In this document: in pieces, positions 16,654-22,287 of the stretch
Layout of the letters: the number at the start of each line of letters is the position of its first letter
Numbering within the stretch: position 1 is the stretch's first letter
NCBI GenBank assembly: GCA_021816505.1
Contig: JAKAXS010000005.1
Span: 1 to 22,287, forward strand
Length of the DNA stretch: 22,287 nucleotides
Direction: 5' to 3'
From: Pseudomonadota bacterium
GTDB lineage: Bacteria; Pseudomonadota; Alphaproteobacteria; Rhizobiales; Hyphomicrobiaceae
The notes under the pieces: model-generated
Database searches by the model: none
Seen by the model: the letters and a program-made list of their open reading frames with translations, nothing else
What the model was told of the DNA's origin: nothing
Program-made: the position numbers and the translations under genes

Positions 16654-17217
16654 CTACCAAACTTGCGATCGTGGCGTGCCCGCGAAGATCTCGGCGATGC
16701 GGGCGGCCGTAGGTGGATGAATGTCTGCCGGAAGGTCTGCAGGGTCGACGAACTGATGCGCGGCGATTTCACGATTGGGTCGTGGCGGCACCGGTTGCTC
16801 CCAGTCGCGTACCACGAACAAAGCGATATGGTCGCCCGGATAGCGTTTGTGGTTAGCGTAGAGCCCGAACAGCTGAGGCGCCGCGCGGCCTATGCGCACG
16901 CCGGCCTCTTCCCAAAGTTCGCGCGCCAAGGATTCCTCGACGGTCTCAGCTTTCTCCACGCCGCCGCCCGGGAAGAACCAGCCCGGCCGGTAAGTATGAC
17001 GGATCAACAGCACACGATTGTGACTGTCTATGACACAGCCCTGCGCGCCGAGCGTGAGCCCGCGCGACAGGCGCCAGTAGCGCTGTAAAGCCTTCGTAAT
17101 GACCCGTTGCAACCGGACGACCTCGGCCAGAGTTGATGAGAGGTGTTGGAAGCGTAAGAACTTGAACAAGCGGAAGCGATTGACCAGCGTTCTTGCGCAA
17201 GCGCGAGGCCTTGGCAA
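16654..17217 (-). CDS. Nudix hydrolase
   Basis: A Nudix-fold hydrolase, which cleaves a nucleoside diphosphate linked to another moiety. The Nudix box GX5EX7REUXEEXGU is complete at residues 85-107 (GGVEKAETVEESLARELWEEAGV in pieces: Gly85, Glu91, Arg99-Glu100, Glu103-Glu104, Gly106). The preceding VLLIRHTYRPGWFFPGGG is typical of NUDIX proteins annotated as NTP pyrophosphohydrolases. The start is uncertain. TTG 17217 is the longest choice but has no ribosome binding site, while TTG 17112 has CGAGG eight bases upstream and would remove 35 basic, poorly Nudix-like residues. No ATG is available. It is followed directly by the GNAT gene and is divergent from the metallophosphoesterase at 17290. 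Confidence 0.85.
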   Translation of the reverse strand: MPRPRACARTLVNRFRLFKFLRFQHLSSTLAEVVRLQRVITKALQRYWRLSRGLTLGAQGCVIDSHNRVLLIRHTYRPGWFFPGGGVEKAETVEESLARELWEEAGVRIGRAAPQLFGLYANHKRYPGDHIALFVVRDWEQPVPPRPNREIAAHQFVDPADLPADIHPPTAARIAEIFAGTPRSQVW

Positions 17218-17289
17218 GCCGCCGCAAATTGGCGCTCACGGGCAAAAGCGCTCGCGCCATGGGGGGGATTTCGCTATGAACCGGGGCGA

Positions 17290-18261
17290 ATGAGCACACA
17301 CGACACCATTACGCTGGCCCAGATCACCGACGTGCATTTGCCGCCGGCTCTGACATGGAAGCCGTGGATCTGGAACCTCAAGCGCTGCGTGGGGCTGCTC
17401 AATTGGTATCGCAACCGGCGCGATCTGCATTTGGCACCCGTCGCAGCCCTGATCGCTGCGGACTGCGTCGCCCAGAACCCCGATCACATCGCCGTCACGG
17501 GAGACGTCGCCAGCCTCGGATTGCCCGGCGAATTTGCGGTGGGGCTCACCTGGCTGGAAACGTTGGGAGATATCGCACGCGTCTCGCTGATCCCCGGCAA
17601 TCACGACATCTACACCAAGGGCTGCGACGTCGCCTGCCTACGCGAGTGGGCGACGTACATGCGTTCGGACGCTTGGGGCCGCGATTTTCGAGGCGGTGCT
17701 GACGGCTTTCCGTATGTCCGTCGCGTCGGCAACGTCGCGCTCGTGGCGTTGAACTCTGCAGTGCCGACGCGCCTGTTCGTCGCTGCAGGGCGCATCGGCC
17801 CACGGCAGATGCAGGCGACGGCCGAGATACTGGATCGCCTGAAGGCCGAAGGCCTGATCCGCGTGGTTCTCATCCACCATCCGCCGCTGAAGCAGCAGGC
17901 ACCTGCGCGACGCGCCCTGGAAGATGCCAAGGCGTTCGAGAAGCTTTTGAAGGAGCATGGCGCCGACATCGTGCTGCACGGGCACAACCACCGCGACACG
18001 CTGTTCTGGACCGGAGCGGAAGGCGGCGCGCGCATCCCGATCGTCGGGCTTGCCACCGGATCGACCGGACGAGAACATCGTCACGAGCCGTTGGCCCGCT
18101 ACAACATCTACAAAATTTCCGGCCGCGGCGGCGATGCGCGCATTGAAATCATCACGCGCGGGCTTGAGTCCGCCGGCGGCAAGATCATCGAACTGCGCCG
18201 GCAGGTGCTAGCTCCGGATGCGACGCTGGCCGCATCCGGAAGCGTGATGTCGGTGCCGTAG
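17290..18261 (+). CDS. Calcineurin-like metallophosphoesterase
   Basis: A 323-residue dinuclear-metal phosphoesterase. All metal-site motifs are present in order: Asp14-x-His16 (ITDVHLP), Gly71-Asp72 (TGDVAS), Gly103-Asn-His-Asp106 (PGNHD), His196-His197 (IHHPP) and Gly231-His-Asn-His234 (HGHNH). The arrangement resembles the CpdA-like 3',5'-cyclic-nucleotide phosphodiesterase group, but substrates vary widely and the sequence alone does not fix one. There is no signal peptide, so it is cytoplasmic. ATG 17290 is the first Met; only a weak gggg lies before it. It stands alone between a divergent Nudix gene and a convergent small gene whose stop is nine bases beyond its own. Confidence 0.92.
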   Translation: MSTHDTITLAQITDVHLPPALTWKPWIWNLKRCVGLLNWYRNRRDLHLAPVAALIAADCVAQNPDHIAVTGDVASLGLPGEFAVGLTWLETLGDIARVSLIPGNHDIYTKGCDVACLREWATYMRSDAWGRDFRGGADGFPYVRRVGNVALVALNSAVPTRLFVAAGRIGPRQMQATAEILDRLKAEGLIRVVLIHHPPLKQQAPARRALEDAKAFEKLLKEHGADIVLHGHNHRDTLFWTGAEGGARIPIVGLATGSTGREHRHEPLARYNIYKISGRGGDARIEIITRGLESAGGKIIELRRQVLAPDATLAASGSVMSVP

Positions 18262-18269
18262 GACGAGGC

Positions 18270-18578
18270 TTACGAGCCCGTCTTGCACGGACGCGCGCGC
18301 GCGACACACGTCCAGTTGCCGCTGGTGCCGGCCTTCGAGCACTTCGTGGTCTTGAACTTCGCCAGACGCCAGAGCGTCCACGAGATGCCTTCGTGCTGGC
18401 GCACTTCGTTGCGCCATGCAGCGCGAGCCTTGACCGCCGTCAGGCCTTCGTAGCCGCCGCTCGAAGAAGCGGTATGCGAGTGCTGCTTGCAGACAAGCGC
18501 GCTGGCAGGCGCAACGCCGGCCATGGCGACGAGACCGAATGCAGCGGTCGCGACCGCTGCACGAACCATCGAACGCAT
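18270..18578 (-). CDS. Small secreted four-cysteine protein, unknown function
   Basis: A 102-residue exported protein. ATG 18578 is supported by GGGGAG seven bases upstream and gives a clear signal peptide (MRSMVRAAVATAAFGL...APASA, cleavage about residue 27). The mature part of about 75 residues has four cysteines (30, 80, 91, 98), an AWRNEV...GISWTLWRLAKFK helix rich in Trp and a C-terminal CxxGxxGNWTCVARARPC pattern. This suggests two disulfides and a periplasmic or extracellular location. I recognise the general look of small rhizobial secreted proteins ending in ARPC, but no named family. It is convergent with the metallophosphoesterase and its leader region contains no clear promoter. 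Confidence 0.8.
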   Translation of the reverse strand: MRSMVRAAVATAAFGLVAMAGVAPASALVCKQHSHTASSSGGYEGLTAVKARAAWRNEVRQHEGISWTLWRLAKFKTTKCSKAGTSGNWTCVARARPCKTGS

Positions 18579-18891
18579 GATGAAACTCCCCAAAAAAGTT
18601 GTGACGTCCCGAGTGGCGCCCAAAATACGGTCCGCCTTTCAGGACGCTGCACATTAGCCGTGCAGACAACCCTGCGCCACCGCCGTCACTTAGAGCCCTG
18701 ACGGCGCTTTTCGGCGGCAAGCAGCGGCTGGAATTATGGCGAACCGGCATAATATTTTCGCTGCCGTTGCCGCAATACCTCAGATTGCGTGTCCGCCACG
18801 ACATGACGCGTTGTGTCGCGGCCCCGTCCGATGACATCATCGCGACTGCAAATCGCACTAGTAACCGCATCTGTGAACGGCGCCCTCCCGG
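18579..18891. other. Divergent intergenic region, no gene seen
   Basis: This gap of 313 bases separates the small secreted-protein gene (minus) from the patatin-like gene (plus). It holds one hairpin with a short T-run (18681-18711) and an AT-rich patch (gcataatattttcg, 18747-18760) unlike its GC-rich surroundings, which may mark promoter DNA for either side. I cannot place -35/-10 pairs with confidence. Confidence 0.4.
18681..18711 (+). terminator. Hairpin with short T-run
   Basis: CGCCGTCA (18681-18688) pairs perfectly with TGACGGCG (18699-18706) around a ten-base loop, followed by CTTTT. It looks like an intrinsic terminator on the plus strand, yet no plus-strand gene ends nearby (the metallophosphoesterase stops 420 bases upstream). 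It may instead be an upstream regulatory dyad of the flanking genes. Confidence 0.35.
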
Positions 18892-20025
18892 GTGCCAGAC
18901 GTCGGGGTAGATGTGCGGCTGTTTCGCAAGACCATCACTGTCAATTTGGCACTTCAGGGCGGCGGCGCACACGGCGCTTTCACCTGGGGCGTGCTCGATC
19001 GCCTGTTGCAGGAAGACCAGCTCAAGATCGGCTGGATTTCGGCGACGAGTGCCGGCGCCGTCAACGCGGTAGCGCTGGCGGCCGGCCTGGCGGAAGGCGG
19101 TCGCGAGGCCGCCCGCGCAAAGCTGCGGGCACTGTGGGAAGCCGTCCACCAGGCAGGCGTGCCCGACCTCCTGCGCCTCAACCCATTCCTCTACGGCCTG
19201 TCGCGATCGAGTTCCATGGCGCAGGTAGCGACCCTCTGGTCGCCCTATGAGTTCAATCCGCTGGGCTTCGATCCGCTGCGCCGCGTGCTGACGACGCTTA
19301 TCGATTTCGATTCGGTTCGTAAGGGTCCCGTGGAGCTTCTTATCGCGGCAACCGAAGTGGCGACCGGCCGCGCCCGGCTGTTCCGCCGCGCCGGGCTCAC
19401 AGTCGAGTCCGTACTCGCTTCGGCCTGCCTGCCGACGCTGCACCACGCCGTCGTGATCGACGGTGTCGCCTATTGGGACGGCGGATTCTCTGCCAATCCC
19501 GATCTCATCACGCTGGCGATGGAAAGCCCGGTTCCCGATACGCTGATCGTGCAGATCAATCCGCTCGTGCGTCACGGGCTGCCCACGGGCGCTCGCGAGA
19601 TCAGCGGCCAGGTCAATCGCTTGACGTTCAACGCGCCGCTCCTGCGCGACATCGAGGTGATCGAAACCGTTCGCGAGACGATCCGTGGCCCTGCATGGTG
19701 GGGCCGCAAGGCACGTCTGCGCCAACTGGCGCAACATCGTTTTCATCTGGTGGAAGCCGGCCGCTATACCAGCGTGCTGAGCGACGACAGCAAGATGAAA
19801 GCCGACATGGAGCTGTTCACGCATCTGTTCGGGGCCGGCCGCGTCGAGGCGGATAAGTGGCTGGATTTGCACGGCAGGGCCGTCGGACGCCGCGAGACCG
19901 TGGATCTGAAAGCCCGCTTCCTGGCCCACGAGGCGCCGGTTGCGCCGGCCGACGGTCCCGTGACGTCGACATCCGCGCGCGCCTTCCGCGAGCCAGATCC
20001 CCAACCGGCGCGCAGCGCGGAATAA
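18892..20025 (+). CDS. Patatin-like phospholipase family protein
   Basis: A 377-residue patatin-fold lipid acyl hydrolase with a Ser-Asp dyad. The oxyanion loop is GGGAHG (23-28), the nucleophile Ser53 lies in ATSAG and the dyad Asp196 in WDGG. The usual nucleophile elbow is GxSxG, and here the first Gly is Ala (ISATSAGAVNA). No signal peptide or membrane segment is seen, so it is probably cytoplasmic or peripheral. GTG 18892 is the outermost start. A second GTG at 18913 (MRLFRKTITV...) is preceded by a GGGG run and may be the real one. The last codons and stop lie inside a tandem 30-base repeat. Substrate unknown. Confidence 0.9.
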   Translation: MPDVGVDVRLFRKTITVNLALQGGGAHGAFTWGVLDRLLQEDQLKIGWISATSAGAVNAVALAAGLAEGGREAARAKLRALWEAVHQAGVPDLLRLNPFLYGLSRSSSMAQVATLWSPYEFNPLGFDPLRRVLTTLIDFDSVRKGPVELLIAATEVATGRARLFRRAGLTVESVLASACLPTLHHAVVIDGVAYWDGGFSANPDLITLAMESPVPDTLIVQINPLVRHGLPTGAREISGQVNRLTFNAPLLRDIEVIETVRETIRGPAWWGRKARLRQLAQHRFHLVEAGRYTSVLSDDSKMKADMELFTHLFGAGRVEADKWLDLHGRAVGRRETVDLKARFLAHEAPVAPADGPVTSTSARAFREPDPQPARSAE

Positions 20026-20100
20026 CCAAACGAGTCCGCGCGCAGGGCGGAGTAATGGAACGAGCCCGCGCGTAGCGCGGCGTGACGGGGTTCCCTGCCG
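20011..20100. repeat. Three tandem 30-base units with GC hairpins
   Basis: Units 20011-20040, 20041-20070 and 20071-20100 follow each other at an exact 30-base period. The first two match at 24 of 30 positions; the third keeps mainly the first third (cgtagcgcgg). Across each junction a small hairpin forms, for example CCGCGC-gta-GCGCGG at 20066-20080. The patatin stop codon (20023-20025) lies within unit 1, and the candidate modE promoter overlaps unit 3. Confidence 0.75.
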
Positions 20101-20109
20101 TGCTATAGA
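20082..20109 (+). promoter_or_regulatory. Candidate promoter of the mod cluster
   Basis: GTGACG (20082-20087) and TATAGA (20104-20109) are separated by 16 bases and match the sigma-70 consensus at four of six positions each. They lie 30 bases before the modE start, a sensible distance. Confidence 0.45.
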
Positions 20110-20139
20110 ATTCCCGTACCCATCCGCCGAGCGATCAGC

Positions 20140-20511
20140 ATGAAACCCAAGAAAGTCCGAACCGGTCTTCGTTTGCGCATCTACGTCAAGCCGGACGTGC
20201 TGCTCGGTCCTGGCCGGGCCGATCTTCTGGAAGGCATTCGCGACACCGGCTCCATCGCCGCCGCCGGCCGCCGCATGGGTATGAGCTACAAGCGCGCCTG
20301 GAGCCTGATCGAGACGATGAACGCCGAATTCGGCGCCGATGTCGTCAGCGGTGCCAAGGGCGGCGCGCACGGTGGCGGCTCCACGCTGACCCCGCTGGGG
20401 GAAGAGATCGTCGGCCGCTACCGCAGTATGGAGCAGGCGACCGAGAAGGCCATCCGGGCCGATCTCAAGGCGCTCTCCAGCAAGCTGAGCGTTATATCCA
20501 AGAAGAAATAA
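20140..20511 (+). CDS. modE: Short ModE-type molybdate regulator (DNA-binding domain only)
   Basis: A 123-residue winged helix-turn-helix protein matching the N-terminal DNA-binding domain of ModE. The helix-turn-helix is at about residues 35-57 (DTGSIAAAGRRMGMSYKRAW), followed by the wing region with a Gly-rich GAKGGAHGGGSTLTPLG (71-87), as in ModE/LysR-type domains. E. coli ModE (about 260 residues) carries two molybdate-binding MOP/TOBE domains after this; here they are absent and the protein ends in a Lys-rich tail. How it would sense molybdate is therefore unclear. It is the first gene of the molybdate uptake cluster, 72 bases upstream of modA. A palindrome like a ModE box spans its stop codon, so it probably controls modA onward and perhaps itself. 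Confidence 0.88.
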   Translation: MKPKKVRTGLRLRIYVKPDVLLGPGRADLLEGIRDTGSIAAAGRRMGMSYKRAWSLIETMNAEFGADVVSGAKGGAHGGGSTLTPLGEEIVGRYRSMEQATEKAIRADLKALSSKLSVISKKK

Positions 20512-20513
20512 CG
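20490..20513. promoter_or_regulatory. Probable ModE box (modABC operator)
   Basis: The half-sites CGTTATAT (20490-20497) and ATAACG (20508-20513) lie in a 24-base palindromic unit. The symmetry extends outward to GAGCGTTAT (20487-20495) / ATAACGCTC (20508-20516). As I remember it, the E. coli modA operator has the same outer halves (CGTTATAT...ATAACG) at the same 24-base length. The site covers the last codons and the TAA (20509-20511) of modE and sits 71 bases before the modA start, where a repressor of modABC would be expected. Confidence 0.65.
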
Positions 20514-20583
20514 CTCGCGTCGCTTATCAGCGCTTGCTAGGTTGCGACCGCGATCGCCTCCAACCATTTGAGCCTTGAAAACC

Positions 20584-21411
20584 ATGACAAAAGCTTCTCT
20601 GCTTTCGCTCCTGTCCGCGGCATTCGTGCTGACGGCAACGTCATTCTCAACGGTGGCAACGGCGCAAGACGCGGGCGCCAAGCCCGCCGCGAAGGCCGAA
20701 ACCGCGCAGGCGAACGCGCCCGTCGCGGCGGCAGCCTCCCTGCGCGTCGCGCTCGACGAAATCGCCAAGCTGTTTGAGACCAAGACGGGCGGCAAGATCG
20801 CCATCAGCTACGGCGCGACCGGTAACCTGGTACGCCAGATCGAGGAGGGCGCTCCGTTCGAACTGTTCCTGGCCGCCGACGAGGCGAGCGTGGCGCGGCT
20901 GGAGAAGAACGGAAAGACCGAAGGCGCGACGTCCGCCCTCGTGGATGGCCGCCTCGCCATCGTCGCACCGGTGGGCAGTGCGGTGAAGGTCGATGCAGAC
21001 CTCGCCGGCTTGAAGCAGGCCCTGGCCGACGGCACCGTGAAGCACATCTCGATCGCCAATCCCGAACTCGCACCCTACGGCAAAGCCGCGCGCGACGCGC
21101 TGCAAAAGGCCGGCCTGTGGGATCAGGTCCAGCCGCTTCTCGTGCAGGGCGAGAACATCGGCCAGGCGGCGCAGTACGTGACGACGGGTGCCGCGGAAGT
21201 CGGCCTCGTGGCACAATCGCTGCTGTTCGCGCCGGACGTCGCAAGCAAGGTCACCCAAGCTCCGGTCAATCCTTCGCTGTACGCGCCCATCCGCCAGGGC
21301 ATGGCATTGCTGAAGAATGCCAGCACCCCGACGAAGGACTTCCATGCTTTCCTGAAATCGCCCGAAGCCTCTGCCGTGTTCGAAAAGAACGGCTTCAGCA
21401 TTCCGAAGTAG
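20584..21411 (+). CDS. modA: Molybdate ABC transporter, periplasmic binding protein
   Basis: ModA captures molybdate (and tungstate) in the periplasm and delivers it to ModBC. The 275-residue product starts at ATG 20584; a TTG at 20575 would add three residues. A signal peptide is clear (cleavage after TVATA, about residue 27). The ligand-site segments ASLRVAL (Ser52), GATGNLVRQIEEGAPFELFLAAD (in part 77-99), ANPELAPYGKAA and GAAEVGLVAQS are present. Between the signal peptide and the first of these lies an Ala/Lys/Glu-rich stretch of about 20 residues (28-47) not usual in ModA, where the mature protein normally begins with the first strand. It is downstream of the ModE box and seven bases upstream of modB. 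Confidence 0.95.
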   Translation: MTKASLLSLLSAAFVLTATSFSTVATAQDAGAKPAAKAETAQANAPVAAAASLRVALDEIAKLFETKTGGKIAISYGATGNLVRQIEEGAPFELFLAADEASVARLEKNGKTEGATSALVDGRLAIVAPVGSAVKVDADLAGLKQALADGTVKHISIANPELAPYGKAARDALQKAGLWDQVQPLLVQGENIGQAAQYVTTGAAEVGLVAQSLLFAPDVASKVTQAPVNPSLYAPIRQGMALLKNASTPTKDFHAFLKSPEASAVFEKNGFSIPK

Positions 21412-21418
21412 ACACCAC

Positions 21419-22087
21419 GTGGACAGCACGCCCTACATCCTGTCGCTCAAGCTCGCGTTCTGGACGTGCGTGCTGATCCTCCCGCTTGCCATCCTCACCG
21501 GCCGCGCGCTCGCGTGGGGCCGGTTCCGCGGCAAGAGCTTGTGCGAGGCGGCGGTCATGCTGCCGCTCGTACTGCCGCCGACGGTTCTGGGCTACTACCT
21601 GCTCGTCACGCTGTCGCCGAACTCCGCCGTCGGCGCGTTTGCGGCGAACCTGTTCGGCGGCCCGCTCGTCTTCTCGTTCTCGGGCATTCTCGTCGCCTCG
21701 CTCATCGCCAACCTGCCGTTCGCCATTCAGCCCATGCAGCGTGCGTTCGAAGCGATACCCGGCAACGTGCGTGAGGCGGCCTGGGTCAGCGGCCTGTCCA
21801 ACTGGCAAACCTTCCGCCGCATCGAGCTGCCGCTGGCGTGGCCCGGCATCGTGTCCGGCCTCGCGCTGACGTTCGCGCATACGCTGGGCGAGTTCGGCGT
21901 GATCCTCATGATCGGCGGCAACATTCCCGGCCGCACGCAAACGCTGGCGCTGGCCCTCTACGATCGCGTTCAGGCCTTCCGCTACGACGAGGCCGGCATC
22001 ATGGCGCTCGTGCTTCTCTCCACGTCGTTCCTCGCGGTGGCCGTCGTCCACATGACGACCCGCCGCCCGGTGGTGCCGCATGCTTGA
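21419..22087 (+). CDS. modB: Molybdate ABC transporter permease
   Basis: ModB is the membrane channel subunit of the molybdate importer. The 222-residue product has about five to six hydrophobic helices, and the EAA loop that docks the ATPase is at residues 119-138 (EAAWVSGLSNWQTFRRIELP). The late GEFGVILMIGGNIPGRTQTL is characteristic of ModB. It starts at GTG 21419 immediately after modA (seven-base gap) and its end overlaps modC by eight bases, which is typical operon packing with translational coupling. Confidence 0.97.
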   Translation: MDSTPYILSLKLAFWTCVLILPLAILTGRALAWGRFRGKSLCEAAVMLPLVLPPTVLGYYLLVTLSPNSAVGAFAANLFGGPLVFSFSGILVASLIANLPFAIQPMQRAFEAIPGNVREAAWVSGLSNWQTFRRIELPLAWPGIVSGLALTFAHTLGEFGVILMIGGNIPGRTQTLALALYDRVQAFRYDEAGIMALVLLSTSFLAVAVVHMTTRRPVVPHA

Positions 22088-22287
22088 TCGGGCGACAACA
22101 ACCAAGACGAGCGCGCTGCGCGTCAGCGTGCGCCAGACGTCGCCGGTCGCGCTCGATGCCGCGCTGGAATGCGCACCCAACGAAGTTGTGGCGCTCATCG
22201 GTCCGTCCGGAAGCGGCAAGACCACGCTACTGCAGATCATTGCCGGTCTGCGCGGCTGCGCGTCGGGCGAAATTTCAGTCGGTGACG
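22080..22287 (+). CDS. modC: Molybdate ABC transporter ATP-binding protein, N-terminal part (runs off window)
   Basis: ModC energises molybdate import by ATP hydrolysis. Only the first 69 residues are in the window. ATG 22080 overlaps the modB stop by eight bases, and the Walker A motif GPSGSGKTT is at residues 41-49, followed by LLQIIAGLRGCASGEI, the standard ABC sequence. The signature, Walker B and the C-terminal TOBE domain lie beyond the window. Confidence 0.95.
   Translation, partial: MLDRATTTKTSALRVSVRQTSPVALDAALECAPNEVVALIGPSGSGKTTLLQIIAGLRGCASGEISVGD

Noticed and set aside
18720..18760. Sigma-54 type promoter upstream of the patatin-like gene
   Set aside because: The tggaattatggcgaacc stretch does not carry GG and GC dinucleotides at the required -24/-12 spacing.
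18208..20370. A 720-codon open frame on the minus strand
   Set aside because: It runs antisense to the patatin gene, the start of modE and the small secreted gene. Its translation is rich in Arg, Gln, His and Ala without domain motifs, and the plus-strand genes carry clear motifs and GC3 bias. It is a shadow frame of high-GC coding DNA.

Overview
The window is GC-rich with dense, GC3-biased coding sequence. The gene families and their neighbourhoods (ftsH-folP-glmM, serC-serA, EamA permease-purA, modE-modABC) suggest an alphaproteobacterium, most likely of the order Hyphomicrobiales. That placement is an inference from gene content; there is no rRNA or tRNA gene here, and I see no integrase, insertion sequence or CRISPR array. 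The window is cut inside ftsH at its left end and inside modC at its right end.

Left part (1-6738): the 3' end of ftsH (membrane protease) is followed by folP (dihydropteroate synthase with an unusual N-terminal extension) and glmM (phosphoglucosamine mutase). Inserted between folP and glmM, on the opposite strand, is a two-gene unit: an orphan ParA-type ATPase and a small partner of unknown function. It has a long hairpin-rich leader. Behind glmM lies a convergent MntA/HepT (nucleotidyltransferase/HEPN) toxin-antitoxin pair.

Middle part (6739-16078): serC and serA encode the first two dedicated steps of serine synthesis and are separated by two mirror-image hairpin repeats. They are followed by a GFA-fold zinc protein and a secreted MuiA-like DUF4139 protein. 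On the minus strand come a protein with TPR repeats fused to a eukaryotic-type protein arginine methyltransferase domain, then an EamA permease. The permease is divergent from purA (adenylosuccinate synthetase).

Right part (16079-22287): a minus-strand Nudix hydrolase/GNAT acetyltransferase pair is divergent from a metallophosphoesterase. A small secreted four-cysteine protein and a patatin-like phospholipase follow. The window ends with a molybdate-uptake cluster: a short ModE-type regulator, modA, modB and the start of modC. A near-textbook ModE-box palindrome lies across the modE stop codon, upstream of modA.

The intergenic spaces repeatedly hold one family of short palindromes (arms based on CCTCTCCCC/GGGGAGAGG), often as oppositely oriented pairs. 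The most interesting items for follow-up are the TPR-PRMT fusion, the orphan ParA/partner unit with its structured leader, the ModE box inside the regulator's own stop codon, and a HepT-like protein lacking the canonical HEPN arginine.
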